Assembly (NCBI GenBank): GCA_910576325.1
Contig: CAJTIM010000003.1
Coordinates: 124,001 to 188,000, forward strand
DNA: 64,000 nucleotides
Reading direction: 5' to 3'
Source: Clostridia bacterium
GTDB taxonomy: Bacteria; Bacillota; Clostridia; Lachnospirales; Lachnospiraceae
The position numbers and the translations under genes were made by a program. Below, one piece after another: positions 16,621-24,985 of the stretch; the first letter of the stretch is position 1, and each line of letters begins with the position of its first letter. Below the pieces are notes generated by a model. It ran no database searches. It had not been told where the DNA came from and saw only the letters and a program-made list of their open reading frames with translations.

Positions 16621-16638
16621 TTTCTTTGGTTCAGTCCG

Positions 16639-16968
16639 TCATAAAATCCCTGCTTTTTTCAGATACCCCACGCTGTCATAGCAGCCACGGAAATAAACCG
16701 CCTGCATCTCCATGTCCGTGAGCTGGTTCTTCAACTCCATCACTTCGATGAGAGCCGCACATTCTTCCTCGGTCAGCTCGCTTTCCGTCTCGCTGTCGAA
16801 CACGCCTAAGACCTTGGGATACTTCCCATAGATTCCCTCAATCTTGGCTTGCAGGGCTTGGTATTCCTTATCCTCCCGTGACAGCTTGGCGGTGACAGAG
16901 CTTAGATATTCGTTGAAGATGCTGCCGTGGACGTCTACAAAAGTCTCAAATCTGAACGTATCAGACAT
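16639..16968 (-). CDS. Conserved ICE protein of unknown function
   Basis: A 109-residue soluble acidic protein MSDTFRFETFVDVHGSIFNE, start at 16968 behind GGAGGTGAGGAAA. Mostly helical; no domain known to me with certainty (possibly DUF6664). In Tn1549-like elements a protein of this kind follows the methylase-helicase gene, so it was originally directly downstream of that gene's 3' part. Confidence 0.7.
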   Translation of the reverse strand: MSDTFRFETFVDVHGSIFNEYLSSVTAKLSREDKEYQALQAKIEGIYGKYPKVLGVFDSETESELTEEECAALIEVMELKNQLTDMEMQAVYFRGCYDSVGYLKKAGIL

Positions 16969-17047
16969 TTTCCTCACCTCCGATTTTTCTTATCGCCACC
17001 TATTATACTGCCCAGAATCCTGCAATACAAATGTGCAAACGGCAAAT

Positions 17048-17989
17048 TTACCGCTCACGGCTCGGCGTTTTCTTTTCGGGCGGTTCGGTTTCCTGCTCTG
17101 GCTCGGTATCCATGACGGGGGTATCTTTCTCGTCCAGATTCAGTTCGATGTTAAGGAGATTGAGTCTGTCGGTTTTTTCTTTCAGTTCTTCCTCGTAGGC
17201 AAAGGGCTTCTGCACCTCGGTCTTTGCGTTGGCAAGCTGCTCCAAGGTTTCCGTTTTTCTAGTCTTGGCGGATTCCAGTCTGGCGGGGAGCTTCCCAAGC
17301 TCGTTCTCGATTCTGGTGATGTTTCCTAAAGCATCGGAGCCTAACTCCACCTTGTATTTTCCCGTACCGCACAAGTTTAAGCAGTAGTGGGTGTAAAAGC
17401 TGTCGTACCAGACCTCCATCTGGAAGCCCCGATAGCTGCCGATTGGTACGGGCTGCGGGGAAGTGTTCTCTTTACAGGCGGCAAGGAGCATCTCGCCTGC
17501 GTCCGCTTTTTCTGCGTAGGTTTTGCCGCATAGGGTCATGGGGCAGAACTTGTCCTCGCCCTGCGGCTTGTGCTGTTCGGCAAGGACGGCATCGCTACCG
17601 TAGCTTATAATGCGTTCCTCAAGCTCCTTTATCTCCCTCGGAAAGTGTTTCAGTATCCTGTCCTCAAGGTCGTAATGCTCGGAAAGGTAGCTCTGCTTTA
17701 GGGTGCGGAGCTTGGAGACCTGTATATCCAAGTCCATCTTTTCCTTGAAACGCTCGTCGCCCGTGGCAAGCATCTTCACCTCCGCAAAGGAGAGAGCCAC
17801 CTCATCCACGTCCTCGGCAGAGCGCACGGGGCTTTTGCTCGTCATTATCTGGGAGATGAATTTCTGCTTGGATTCCACGAGCTGGTAGAGGTAGGCATCA
17901 AAGGTCTGCTCCGTCACATAGCGGTAGACTTCCACCTCTGGGAACATGTTGCCTTGGCGTTCAACCCTCCCCTGGCGCTGTTCCAAGTC
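17048..17989 (-). pseudogene. 3' part of the interrupted methylase-SNF2 helicase
   Basis: The C-terminal 312 residues of the giant helicase, beginning D-LEQRQGRVERQGNMFPEVEV. EQRQGRVERQG is helicase motif VI (QRxGRxxRxG), which must belong to the same chain as the N-terminal part at 32061-39369. A stop codon precedes it in frame; a TTG at 17986 could restart translation but no ribosome site is evident. The remainder is helical with coiled-coil character. The separation is caused by the IME inserted between 17988 and 32061. Confidence 0.92.
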
Positions 17990-19845
17990 AGTCGGTCATT
18001 TTTTGCGGACAGTTCAATACATGCCATCCGTTTCTGCTCCCTGCTCCTGCGTTTGCTCTCGTTTGACTTCTCCCTCTGCATCTTCTTGGCGCAAACGGGA
18101 CAATACTTTGATATGCCAGAGCCAGGGACGTATTCAATGTTGCACACCGTACAGTGTTTGGCGGGCAATGCTGTCCATCGTTTCGTGGGTGTGATATGTA
18201 ATTCACCGACAAAGCCGATGAATTTATAGTAAATCTTGATTTCCTGCTTCACTGTTCCGTCTGTCATCTTCTCACGCTCCGAAACAAGTATCTTGTCTAT
18301 CAAGGCGTTTACAATCGTTGCGTCCAGTTCCTTTAAGCCTTGGTAGTTGCGGATAAGGGAGAGGAAGTCACGGATTCCCTGCGATTTCTCATAGCTTTCA
18401 TTGAGCGTTTCCGTTACCTCTTTCAGCCTTGTTTCAATTTCAAGCTGTTCTTTCTGGTATTTCTCCGACATCATCTCAAAATTCCGCTCGGTGATACGCT
18501 CCATGACTTTATCCTCATAGAGAGAGGAAAACAGCCTGTCAAGCTCTGCAAGGCGTTTGTTCAGCTTCTTCCGTTCTTTCTCCATTGCTTTTGCTTTGCT
18601 CTGGTCTGTTTCCGTTAGCCGCTTTTCTATGGCTCTCACCGCCCGCTCGTCATTCACCGCCATATCTGCAAAACGGTTGATGTCGGCAAGCACGGCGTTG
18701 AATAAATCCCTCGCTTCAATGGCGTGTGCAGTACACATGACGTTTCCATACCTGCCATAATTATTGCAGGTGTATTGTACGCAGTCGATGATGTCGGGGC
18801 GTTTTCTTCTGTTGGCACTCATAGCCCGAAGAGCGTAGCCGCAGTCCGCACACTTGATAACGCCTGCAAAAATGTTCTCAAAGCCGCCCTTGTTTTCGGG
18901 CAGTCTGCGGCTTGTGATAAGCTGCTGTACGGTGTCAAACTCCTCCTGCGTGACTATCCCCTCATGGGTGTCGGGTATCACTTCCCATTCTTCGGGCAGC
19001 TTCGAGGGGCGTTTCCTGCTTTTCATGTTGGCGGCAATCCGCTTGTAGCCTGCAAGGTTCCCCGCATATATCGGGCTTCTTAAAATGCCCCTCACGCTGT
19101 TCTCGCTCCAGATATAGCGGTTTTCCTCGTTACCCTCAAAGTACCGCTCGTAGCCTGCCGCCCCCTGCTCCGCCGCATAAGCGGCAGGGCGTAAGATATG
19201 CTGTTTATTGATGTGCTTGCGGATTTTGGAGATTCCATTTCCCTCTAATGCAAGTTCAAAAATCTCTCTTACCACATGGGCAACCTTATCATCTATCAGC
19301 AGGTGGTTATGGTCGGCAGGGTCTTTGATATACCCATAGGGTGCATACGTCCCCATGAATTTCCCCTGCTGAAACCTCGCTCGGTACGCCGATTTTATCT
19401 TGACCGACACATCGGCAGAGTACATTTCGTTTAGGATATTGCGGAATGGGGTGATGTCCATCGCCGATTTATTCAAGGTATCCACGCCGTCATTGACCGC
19501 TATATACCTCACATTATGCTCTGGGAAAAAGACTTCCAAATATAATCCGCAGTCAAGGTAGTTCCTCCCTAAACGTGATAAATCTTTCGTAATCACGCAG
19601 TTTATCCGTCCGTTTTCAATGTCCTTAATCATGTTCTGGAAGCTCGGTCTTTGGAAATTCGTACCAGAATAACCGTCGTCCACATAAGTTTTTGCCAAAT
19701 GCCAGCCCTGCTTTTTCACATAATCCGTGAGGATGGATTTCTGCGTGGCAATGCTCGCACTCTCGTTTTCCGTGCCATCGTCCTTTGACAAGCGGCAGTA
19801 AATGCCGACTTCATAAATCTGATTCCCCGTTCTTATCCCTGCCAT
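17914..19845 (-). CDS. Large serine recombinase (TnpX/TndX type) of the nested IME
   Basis: A 643-residue site-specific recombinase. N-terminal resolvase domain: VGIYCRLSKDDG has the catalytic Ser region absent as usual as S in RLS, with CVITKDLSRLGRNYLD and YSGTNFQRPSF as the DNA-contacting motifs; then the recombinase domain (PYGYIKDP, GNGISKIRKHIN), a zinc ribbon (CADCGYALRA, with further Cys near residues 352 and 366), a coiled coil and a DUF4368-like end with a second Cys motif (CTVCNIEY...CPVCAKK). It drives excision and insertion of the IME. The last 25 residues are read from ICE helicase DNA across the junction at 17988, so the natural C-terminus changes when the element moves. Confidence 0.93.
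   Translation of the reverse strand: MAGIRTGNQIYEVGIYCRLSKDDGTENESASIATQKSILTDYVKKQGWHLAKTYVDDGYSGTNFQRPSFQNMIKDIENGRINCVITKDLSRLGRNYLDCGLYLEVFFPEHNVRYIAVNDGVDTLNKSAMDITPFRNILNEMYSADVSVKIKSAYRARFQQGKFMGTYAPYGYIKDPADHNHLLIDDKVAHVVREIFELALEGNGISKIRKHINKQHILRPAAYAAEQGAAGYERYFEGNEENRYIWSENSVRGILRSPIYAGNLAGYKRIAANMKSRKRPSKLPEEWEVIPDTHEGIVTQEEFDTVQQLITSRRLPENKGGFENIFAGVIKCADCGYALRAMSANRRKRPDIIDCVQYTCNNYGRYGNVMCTAHAIEARDLFNAVLADINRFADMAVNDERAVRAIEKRLTETDQSKAKAMEKERKKLNKRLAELDRLFSSLYEDKVMERITERNFEMMSEKYQKEQLEIETRLKEVTETLNESYEKSQGIRDFLSLIRNYQGLKELDATIVNALIDKILVSEREKMTDGTVKQEIKIYYKFIGFVGELHITPTKRWTALPAKHCTVCNIEYVPGSGISKYCPVCAKKMQREKSNESKRRSREQKRMACIELSAKNDRLTWNSARGGLNAKATCSQRWKSTAM
18001..18011 (+). 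repeat. IME terminal inverted repeat, recombinase end
   Basis: TTTTGCGGACA, 11 bases inside the GA core at 17988-17989; matches the other end at 32038-32048 in inverted orientation with identical spacing. Likely the recombinase binding arm. Confidence 0.8.
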
Positions 19846-19899
19846 ACTGTTAAACCTCCGTCCTTGCTCTACTAAATTTCATGTTCCATTGCGTACATT

Positions 19900-20091
19900 C
19901 TAAGCGGATAACCCGTCATTGTCGAAGGTGTCATCTTTGGCAATCTCCCTCCGTATATCCTCGGAAATAATCGGGATAAACGCTTCGGCAACGGTCTGTG
20001 TGCCGACATATTCCCGACTGATAATTACCTGCACTTTTGCTTTTGGTACAATACGTTTCCTCTTTTTGTTCGCTGTCTTATCCTCGCCCAT
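19900..20091 (-). CDS. Small basic/acidic IME protein, unknown function
   Basis: A 63-residue protein MGEDKTANKKRKRIVPKAKVQVIISREYVG, start at 20091 behind GGGAGATTTGAAT. The N-terminus is Lys/Arg-rich, the C-terminus acidic (EDIRREIAKDDTFDND). Proteins of this form precede serine recombinases of mobilizable elements; their role is unknown, perhaps directionality or expression control. It lies 54 bases before the recombinase. Confidence 0.65.
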   Translation of the reverse strand: MGEDKTANKKRKRIVPKAKVQVIISREYVGTQTVAEAFIPIISEDIRREIAKDDTFDNDGLSA

Positions 20092-20162
20092 ATTCAAATC
20101 TCCCTTTCCAGACAGGGCAAAGGGAGTATATAAAATCCCCCTGCTCTGCCAATCAGACACCA

Positions 20163-20393
20163 TCAATCGCCGCTGTTCAATTCTTTCTGCAATGCTTTAA
20201 GGAGTGCCGCCGCTTCATCAACGGTCAACGTGATTCCCTTGCCGCATTTCTCACGGTTCAGGGAAAAACTGCGGATGTCATACTTTGGCTCGTTCCCGTT
20301 CCATGAAATCAAATTGATTTCCTTTGTATAGCCGCTGTCACTTGCCGACAATACAGCGACTTCCTTTACAATCTCATACTGGATTTCTTTCAT
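20163..20393 (-). CDS. YdbC/PC4-like transcriptional coactivator
   Basis: A 76-residue single-strand nucleic acid-binding protein: EIVKEVAVLSASDSGYTKEINLISWNG then PKYDIRSFS and MGKGITLT-like KCGKGITLTVDEAAALLKALQ match the YdbC/PC4 fold (four strands and a helix). Start behind GAGGTAGAAA. YdbC proteins bind single-stranded DNA; on mobile elements they probably assist transcription or DNA handling. Confidence 0.85.
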   Translation of the reverse strand: MKEIQYEIVKEVAVLSASDSGYTKEINLISWNGNEPKYDIRSFSLNREKCGKGITLTVDEAAALLKALQKELNSGD

Positions 20394-20470
20394 TTTCTAC
20401 CTCAACTTTCTGTCTTATCTGGCTGTCTTTTTTCTTCCAGTGTCTTATATTTACCTCCCGAAAAAAAAGA

Positions 20471-21325
20471 TTAGCGGCTGTCCCTGTTCCGTTTCCTCTG
20501 CAATTCACGCTCTAACAGTTTGATGATGGCGTCCTCCATCTGCTTCGGCGTTGTGTTCTTCGGAAAATATTTTTTCAGCTTGCTTGTGTTGATTTTCAAA
20601 GTTTCTTTCTGGTTTCCCTTTTCCTCGGTCATAATGGAAAATATCATATCCATGTCAAGCCGCTCGCTCTGGCTAAGGCTTTTCATACGTTGTGCCTGTG
20701 AGAGTGAGGGCGTTGCTTCCTCACTTTCCATCGTGGCGAATAGATTTTCCTGCTCATTTTTCTTCAAAAAGGACAGCTCTACCGCAGGCGTGAGGGCGAT
20801 TCTCCCCTCGTCCACCATCTGCAAAATCGGCGGTATCAGCTCTGTCAATCGGATAAATCTCTGCACGGTCATCCTGCCAACGCCGAAGCCCTGTGCCACC
20901 TTATCGTCTGTCCGCAACTTCGTCCCAACTTGTGACGAGGTTAAGTCTGTGCGGAAACCCTGCCGCTTCATGGCTTCGGATTTCATCTTATAGGCAAACG
21001 CCCGCTCACTCGGCAGGATATTTTCTCGTTGCAAGTTGCTGTCCACAAGGGTGATGATGGCTCGGTCACGGTCTAAGGGCAGGACAAAAGCGGGGATTGT
21101 GTTTATCCCTGCAAGCTCGGAAGCACGGACACGCCGCTGTCCCGCAATGATTTCATAGCCGTCCCCGTCCTCTTTCGGGCGTGTGATGATTGGCGTTACA
21201 ATGCCAAACTCTTTGATACTCTCTGCTAATTCTGTGAGCATTTCATCCTCCACCACATGAAACGGGTTATCGGGAAACGGATATAAATCTGCGGTCTTTA
21301 ATACCTTAAAATCCTGTCTCTTCAT
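20471..21325 (-). CDS. parB: ParB/RepB/Spo0J-like partition protein of the IME
   Basis: A 284-residue protein: ParB N-terminal domain with NPFHVVEDEMLTELAESI and GYEIIAGQRRVRASELAG (the CTP-binding GxRR patch) near residues 20-75, a helix-turn-helix region (DKVAQGFGVGRMTVQRFIRL, residues 137-160), and a basic C-terminus. It follows MobV by 8 bases. No ParA partner lies in the IME, so it may act as a regulator or use the ICE ParA. A paralogue with the same domain order is the ICE ParB at 46244. Confidence 0.9.
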   Translation of the reverse strand: MKRQDFKVLKTADLYPFPDNPFHVVEDEMLTELAESIKEFGIVTPIITRPKEDGDGYEIIAGQRRVRASELAGINTIPAFVLPLDRDRAIITLVDSNLQRENILPSERAFAYKMKSEAMKRQGFRTDLTSSQVGTKLRTDDKVAQGFGVGRMTVQRFIRLTELIPPILQMVDEGRIALTPAVELSFLKKNEQENLFATMESEEATPSLSQAQRMKSLSQSERLDMDMIFSIMTEEKGNQKETLKINTSKLKKYFPKNTTPKQMEDAIIKLLERELQRKRNRDSR

Positions 21326-21333
21326 TCACATCC

Positions 21334-22299
21334 CTACCTTTCTTTTGGTCTGGTTCTGCCTGTTTTCTGTAATTCTTCCAATACCTCTGGCGGTATTTTT
21401 TTCAATAACCTTTCCATCTGCTGATTAGTTTTCTGCAATTCAAATATCCTCTGGTTGGCTTTCTGTACCTTTAATTCCTGCTCGTACTTTTCATCACGCA
21501 TACGCCCCGCATAGTCGGATTCCTGCCCGATTCTCTCTTTCAAGCTGTCGATATACGCCTGCTGTTTCCCGATTTCTTTTGAAAATTTCTCCACGTCTGG
21601 GAGCCATGCGGAGAGTAATTCTAACGCCTTATCTCTTTTCTTCCCTGCATTAAAAACATTGATGTCGGAGAGGGCAGACACGATTTCTTCATACTGTTTA
21701 TCCAGTCTGCCGCCTAACTTGTAGAGCCATGTGGGGATGTGCTTCCGCTTCGTTTCCATTGAGGACTGCCCCCGTTCAAGCTGATTCCACCGTGTGGACA
21801 TACGCTCATGGTAAGCGGTCTGCCACTCGGATAAGGATTTCTGGTTGCCTAAAATAGATTTTGCTGACAGCTTGTTGTCGGGCGTAAGCGGCACAAAGCA
21901 CAGGTGCATATGGGGCGTCCTTTCGTCCATATGGACGACTGCGGAGAGGATATTTTTCTTTCCCACATGCTCCGAAATGAAGTCAAGAGCCGTCTGGAAA
22001 TAGGCTTTTTGTTCTTCGGGTGGTAAGCTGTTCATAAATTCGGGCGAAGCGGTGATGAGCGTTTCCACCATCATCACGCTGTCTTTTCTCACCTTACAGC
22101 CTGCTTCTTTTACCATTTGGTTTATCTCTTTCTTGTAAGTGTAGCGGGGCGGATTCACAAGATGGTAGTTATCTTTGGAGCGTTCCATATCAATATCTGG
22201 GTTGCTTTTATAGGCTTCTTTCTTCCGCTCGTTGTGGCGTTCGCAAGCCGCAACGCCGCCTGCCTTGCGTTTCTGGAAACGTAAAATTGCATAGGGCAT
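21334..22299 (-). CDS. mobV: MobV/Pre-type relaxase
   Basis: A 321-residue relaxase that lets the IME travel on another element's channel. Starts MPYAILRFQKRK at 22299 behind AAAGGAAG. Conserved HNERKKEAYKSNPDID (motif with substrate His/Asn) is near residue 20 and the metal-binding HMDERTPHMHLCFVPL near residue 120; the C-terminus is a coiled coil. The matching pMV158-like oriT lies 190 bases upstream. No secretion genes are in the IME, so transfer must use the ICE's or another channel. Confidence 0.94.
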   Translation of the reverse strand: MPYAILRFQKRKAGGVAACERHNERKKEAYKSNPDIDMERSKDNYHLVNPPRYTYKKEINQMVKEAGCKVRKDSVMMVETLITASPEFMNSLPPEEQKAYFQTALDFISEHVGKKNILSAVVHMDERTPHMHLCFVPLTPDNKLSAKSILGNQKSLSEWQTAYHERMSTRWNQLERGQSSMETKRKHIPTWLYKLGGRLDKQYEEIVSALSDINVFNAGKKRDKALELLSAWLPDVEKFSKEIGKQQAYIDSLKERIGQESDYAGRMRDEKYEQELKVQKANQRIFELQKTNQQMERLLKKIPPEVLEELQKTGRTRPKER

Positions 22300-22337
22300 A
22301 GTCAATCTTCCTTTCTTCGGCGGGTAATTTCCCAAAG

Positions 22338-22382
22338 GGTGACGGTTGGTGACGATGGTGACGGTGTTTTTGGGATACCCCC
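22338..22382 (-). repeat. Iteron-like repeat, inverted copy
   Basis: On the minus strand GGGGGTATCCC followed by a CACCGTCACCATCGTCAC block; inverted relative to the copies at 22659 and 22757. The three copies surround oriT and the space between MobV and RepA genes. Confidence 0.65.
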
Positions 22383-22487
22383 ACGGGAGCCGCCGACTGT
22401 CACCGCACATTCTTCCGTCCGAAGCCGCAAGGCGCAGGATGGGCAGGGCGTAAGCCCTGCTTTAAGGGAGTCCAGAGGGAACGTCTG

Positions 22488-22533
22488 GCACACGACTTTG
22501 CAGGGCAAAGTGTAGTGTGTTACACCCTGTAAA
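22488..22533 (+). other. oriT: IME origin of transfer, pMV158/MobV type
   Basis: GCACAC is followed by an ACTTTGC/GCAAAGT inverted repeat (22495-22511), then GTGTA-gtgtgt-TACAC (22510-22525) and CTGTAAA. This has the layout I recall for the pMV158 oriT: GCACAC, an ACTTTA/TAAAGT arm pair, and the TAGTGTG-TTA nick region within the loop of the second hairpin. The predicted nick is in TAGTGTG|TTA at about 22519. It lies upstream of mobV, as expected. Confidence 0.85.
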
Positions 22534-22658
22534 CGCAGTCGGAAAAATCGGGGGATTTTTCTGACCGCAGGGGTGGCTTTACGAGCCGAAAAGAGCGAGT
22601 AATGCCCACGCCTGCATCTTGCGTTTACGGGGTGTTCTCCCGTAGGGATGACAGCGGC

Positions 22659-22692
22659 GGGGGTATCCCAATATTGCCGTCATCACCGTCAC
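22659..22692 (+). repeat. Iteron-like 34-base repeat, copy 1
   Basis: GGGGGTATCCCAAT, four variable bases, then CCGTCATCACCGTCAC. Copy 2 at 22757-22790 matches except in the variable bases. A candidate part of a replication origin for the RepA-like helicase; no other gene lies between 22299 and 22771. Confidence 0.7.
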
Positions 22693-22756
22693 CGCTGTCA
22701 CCCGCAGGGCAGAACCGCCGATTTTACAAATATTTGCTATGACGGTGACAATGGAA

Positions 22757-22790
22757 GGGGGTATCCCAATCTAACCGTCATCACCGTCAC
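22757..22790 (+). repeat. Iteron-like 34-base repeat, copy 2
   Basis: Same repeat as at 22659, overlapping the last codons of the RepA-like gene. The CACCGTCAC part is also scattered between the copies (for example 22741-22748 as GACGGTGA). Confidence 0.7.
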
Positions 22791-23757
22791 CCGTCTGCCT
22801 TGTGAGGGAAATTTCCCTGCACCCTTTCTTCCTGTGGTAGCCGTAACGGATGTTGTTTTCATTAAGAAAACTGGCACGGTATTCGTTGAGCCGTTTTGTC
22901 ATGATGTTGGGCGGCGTTCCCGTTTCCCCCATCTGTTCCAGTAGCTCCGTTGCTGTGCCAGTCCATTCCTCCCTGCCCTGCATGAAATCCACTAACCGAA
23001 AAAGAACATCTGGCATCGTTTCTTTGGCAAGCTGTTCCTGCCCCTTACGCTCCACCAGTTCCCAACTGCAATCACAGAAACGGAGCGTGAACTCCTGATA
23101 GGGCGTGTCCCTGCCCGTCACATACAGCTTTGCGGCATTGGACACACGGTTTTCCTGTTCCAGAACAAAGGTGGCGTCCGCACTCCCCGTCAATCCAGTC
23201 GTGCCAGACACTTTGTTGAACACGTCGCTGTCATTCTGCTTTCGGATGTGGTGGACGACTACCACTGCCAATGAGTGCCTGTCGGCAAAGTCTTTGATAA
23301 GGGAGATGTCCCCGTAATCGCTTGCATAGGCGTTGTCCTTGGATGCGGTGCGGATTTTCTGCAAGGTGTCAATGACAATGAGCCTGCTGTCGGGATATTC
23401 TTTCAGATAATCCTCCAACTGCACGATAAGACCGTCTGACAGCTTATCGCTCGCCACCGCAAAGTGAAGCCGCCCGCTTGCTTCATCCGTCAAGCGGAAC
23501 AATCTGTCCTGTATGCGGCAGAACGTGTCCTCAAGGCAAAGGTAAAGCACATTGCCCTCCCGTGTCGGCATATCCCATAAAGGGATTCCCTGCGACACAC
23601 ATAGGCAGAGTTTTAACATGAGCCAGCTCTTGCCGATTTTCTGTGAACCGCAGAACAGGATTAAACCTGTGGGTATCAGACCGTCCACCACAAAGGACGG
23701 CTTCTCAAGCGGCTCATAAAGGAGCGTGTCGGCGTTGACTGTCTGAAGCTTCTGCAT
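22771..23757 (-). CDS. RepA-like replicative helicase (AAA, RecA fold)
   Basis: A 328-residue RSF1010 RepA-type ATPase. Walker A is FCGSQKIGKSWL near residue 37; Walker B LIVIDTLQKIR near residue 128; VVVVHHIRKQND (sensor His) and GTTGLTGSADATFVL follow, as in the RepA/DnaB-like family. The C-terminal 70 residues look like a winged helix (EQMGETGTPPNIMTKRLNEY). Start behind GGAGGAATCCC. Likely replicates the circular IME form using the nearby repeats. Preceded by a possible leader peptide and hairpin copy C. Confidence 0.88.
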   Translation of the reverse strand: MQKLQTVNADTLLYEPLEKPSFVVDGLIPTGLILFCGSQKIGKSWLMLKLCLCVSQGIPLWDMPTREGNVLYLCLEDTFCRIQDRLFRLTDEASGRLHFAVASDKLSDGLIVQLEDYLKEYPDSRLIVIDTLQKIRTASKDNAYASDYGDISLIKDFADRHSLAVVVVHHIRKQNDSDVFNKVSGTTGLTGSADATFVLEQENRVSNAAKLYVTGRDTPYQEFTLRFCDCSWELVERKGQEQLAKETMPDVLFRLVDFMQGREEWTGTATELLEQMGETGTPPNIMTKRLNEYRASFLNENNIRYGYHRKKGCREISLTRQTGDGDDG

Positions 23758-23800
23758 GGGATTCCTCCTTTCGGGCGGTGTCTTTGGTTTTGTTGCACAT
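23714..23800 (-). CDS. Possible 28-residue leader peptide before the RepA-like gene
   Basis: From ATG at 23800, with a very strong AAGGAGG nine bases upstream, a 28-codon frame (MCNKTKDTARKEESHAEA and on) overlaps the RepA start and ends inside it. The RepA gene's own ribosome site lies within it, so its translation could open or mask that site. It may be only a chance frame; the strong ribosome site is the main support. Confidence 0.4.
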   Translation of the reverse strand: MCNKTKDTARKEESHAEASDSQRRHAPL

Positions 23801-23819
23801 AGGCGTTGACCTCCTTAGA

Positions 23820-23856
23820 ATAGATTTACTCCCACGAAAAAAGTGAGAGTATGTAA
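23820..23856 (-). promoter_or_regulatory. Leader hairpin, copy C
   Basis: Minus strand TTACATA, stem ACTCTCAC/GTGGGAGT (8 pairs, one G-U) with a TTTTTTC loop, then AAATCTAT and AAGGAGG. The flanks are those of copies A and B although this one lies in the IME, not in the ICE backbone. Confidence 0.6.
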
Positions 23857-23909
23857 TGCCGCCAATCCCACGCCTGTCAAAAGCCGATTTCTTTTTCGGG
23901 TAGTAGAGG

Positions 23910-24383
23910 TCACGGTTGGAGATACTTCCTCATTTCTGCCTTAACCTTTTCCCTTGCAACCGAAACGGATTTCTGGACAGCGGAAACGGTACAATGCTCC
24001 ATCCCTGCGATTTGGTAAAAATTAAAATCATACTCGTAGTACAGCAGGAAACGCCGCCTTTGTATCTCTGGCAGTTGGTCAACTGCTTTAGAGAGCAGCT
24101 CGTTCCGTTCTTCTTCAATCATGCGTTCATCAAGGCTTTTAGGCACTCTCAACGCACGCCTGTAAAGGGTTTCATCCCACACCTCATTAAATTCCCTGTG
24201 CCGTTCGTCCCATTGCTGAAGGTTTCTGTTCCTGCGTTCCATCTGCCGAAACTCAACGAAGAATTGCTCGGACACTTCCAATTCGTGATATCCGCCCTGT
24301 CCGTCCTTAAAACTGATAAAATACCTCGTGCCGCTTTCCGTGGATTCCTCCCGAAGTGTGTATGTCTTTGCTCGGTACGCCAT
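23910..24383 (-). CDS. Sigma-70 region 4-like protein (third of three)
   Basis: A 157-residue protein MAYRAKTYTLREESTESGTRYF, start at 24383 behind AGGAGGAAAGGAA. The C-terminal 70 residues (LLSKAVDQLPEIQRRRFLLYYEYDFNFYQIAGMEHCTVSAVQKSV) form a sigma region 4 helix-turn-helix; no region 2 is seen. Proteins like this are common on Firmicute ICEs and IMEs, where they probably control the replication and mobility genes downstream. Confidence 0.8.
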   Translation of the reverse strand: MAYRAKTYTLREESTESGTRYFISFKDGQGGYHELEVSEQFFVEFRQMERRNRNLQQWDERHREFNEVWDETLYRRALRVPKSLDERMIEEERNELLSKAVDQLPEIQRRRFLLYYEYDFNFYQIAGMEHCTVSAVQKSVSVAREKVKAEMRKYLQP

Positions 24384-24465
24384 TTCCTTTCCTCCTGCCA
24401 AAAATAAGTGGGAAAATTCCACTCCCCACCCAGTAGCCCGCAGGAAAGCAGGATGTATTAGACGC

Positions 24466-24891
24466 TTATAAAATTTTCCGTAATTTCTTCCGCAGATGGT
24501 CTAACCTTGCATAGACAGCCCCTGCCGTCAAATGCACAAGCGGGGCAATCTCCTTTGTGGAATATCTCTGCATTTTCAGCAGGACGATTTGCAACGTGCG
24601 CCTGTCCACCGTGATTAAGGTAAGGTACAGGGTTTCGTTCTCAATCTCGTCCAGTAAATCAGAAACAGACTTTACCTCCGCCTGCTTCTCTCTGTCCGCC
24701 ATGCCTTCCAGATACTCCGCAACATCATTCGTCCATCGGTAAAACCGCCTGTTGGAATTAAAATCTGCCCTGTCGTCTGTGCGGATTTGCTCAATGACCG
24801 CTTCATCAACGCCGCACTCACGCAAAATCTTTTCTTCGGCTTCTTTCCAGATGCGCCATTTCCTGTCCTCCCGTCCGTGGTTGTATGCCAT
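24466..24891 (-). CDS. Sigma region 4-like protein (second of three)
   Basis: A 141-residue protein MAYNHGREDRKWRIWKEAEE, start at 24891 behind GGAGGAAAAGTAGC. The C-terminal part (TLITVDRRTLQIVLLKMQRYSTKEIAPLVHLTAGAVYARLDHLRKK) is a helix-turn-helix like sigma region 4. Sits between two similar proteins, each preceded by a hairpin (24935-24972 here). Confidence 0.75.
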   Translation of the reverse strand: MAYNHGREDRKWRIWKEAEEKILRECGVDEAVIEQIRTDDRADFNSNRRFYRWTNDVAEYLEGMADREKQAEVKSVSDLLDEIENETLYLTLITVDRRTLQIVLLKMQRYSTKEIAPLVHLTAGAVYARLDHLRKKLRKIL

Positions 24892-24934
24892 GCTACTTTT
24901 CCTCCAATCGGGATCGATTGAGAGGGCAAGGGAA

Positions 24935-24972
24935 AGCCCCCTCATTTTCCCAAAGGAAAAAACAAGGGGGCT
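24935..24972 (-). promoter_or_regulatory. Hairpin between sigma-like genes 1 and 2
   Basis: AGCCCCC (24935-24941) pairs with GGGGGCT (24966-24972), with an inner TTTTCC/GGAAAA hairpin. It lies just upstream of the ribosome site of the gene at 24891, with no clear U-run. Confidence 0.5.
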
Positions 24973-24985
24973 GAACACCTTAAAA

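Noticed and set aside
22338..22790. Possible CRISPR array from repeats around 22.3-22.8 kb
   Set aside because: Only three copies, one inverted, with unequal spacing and an oriT between them; no cas genes in the window.
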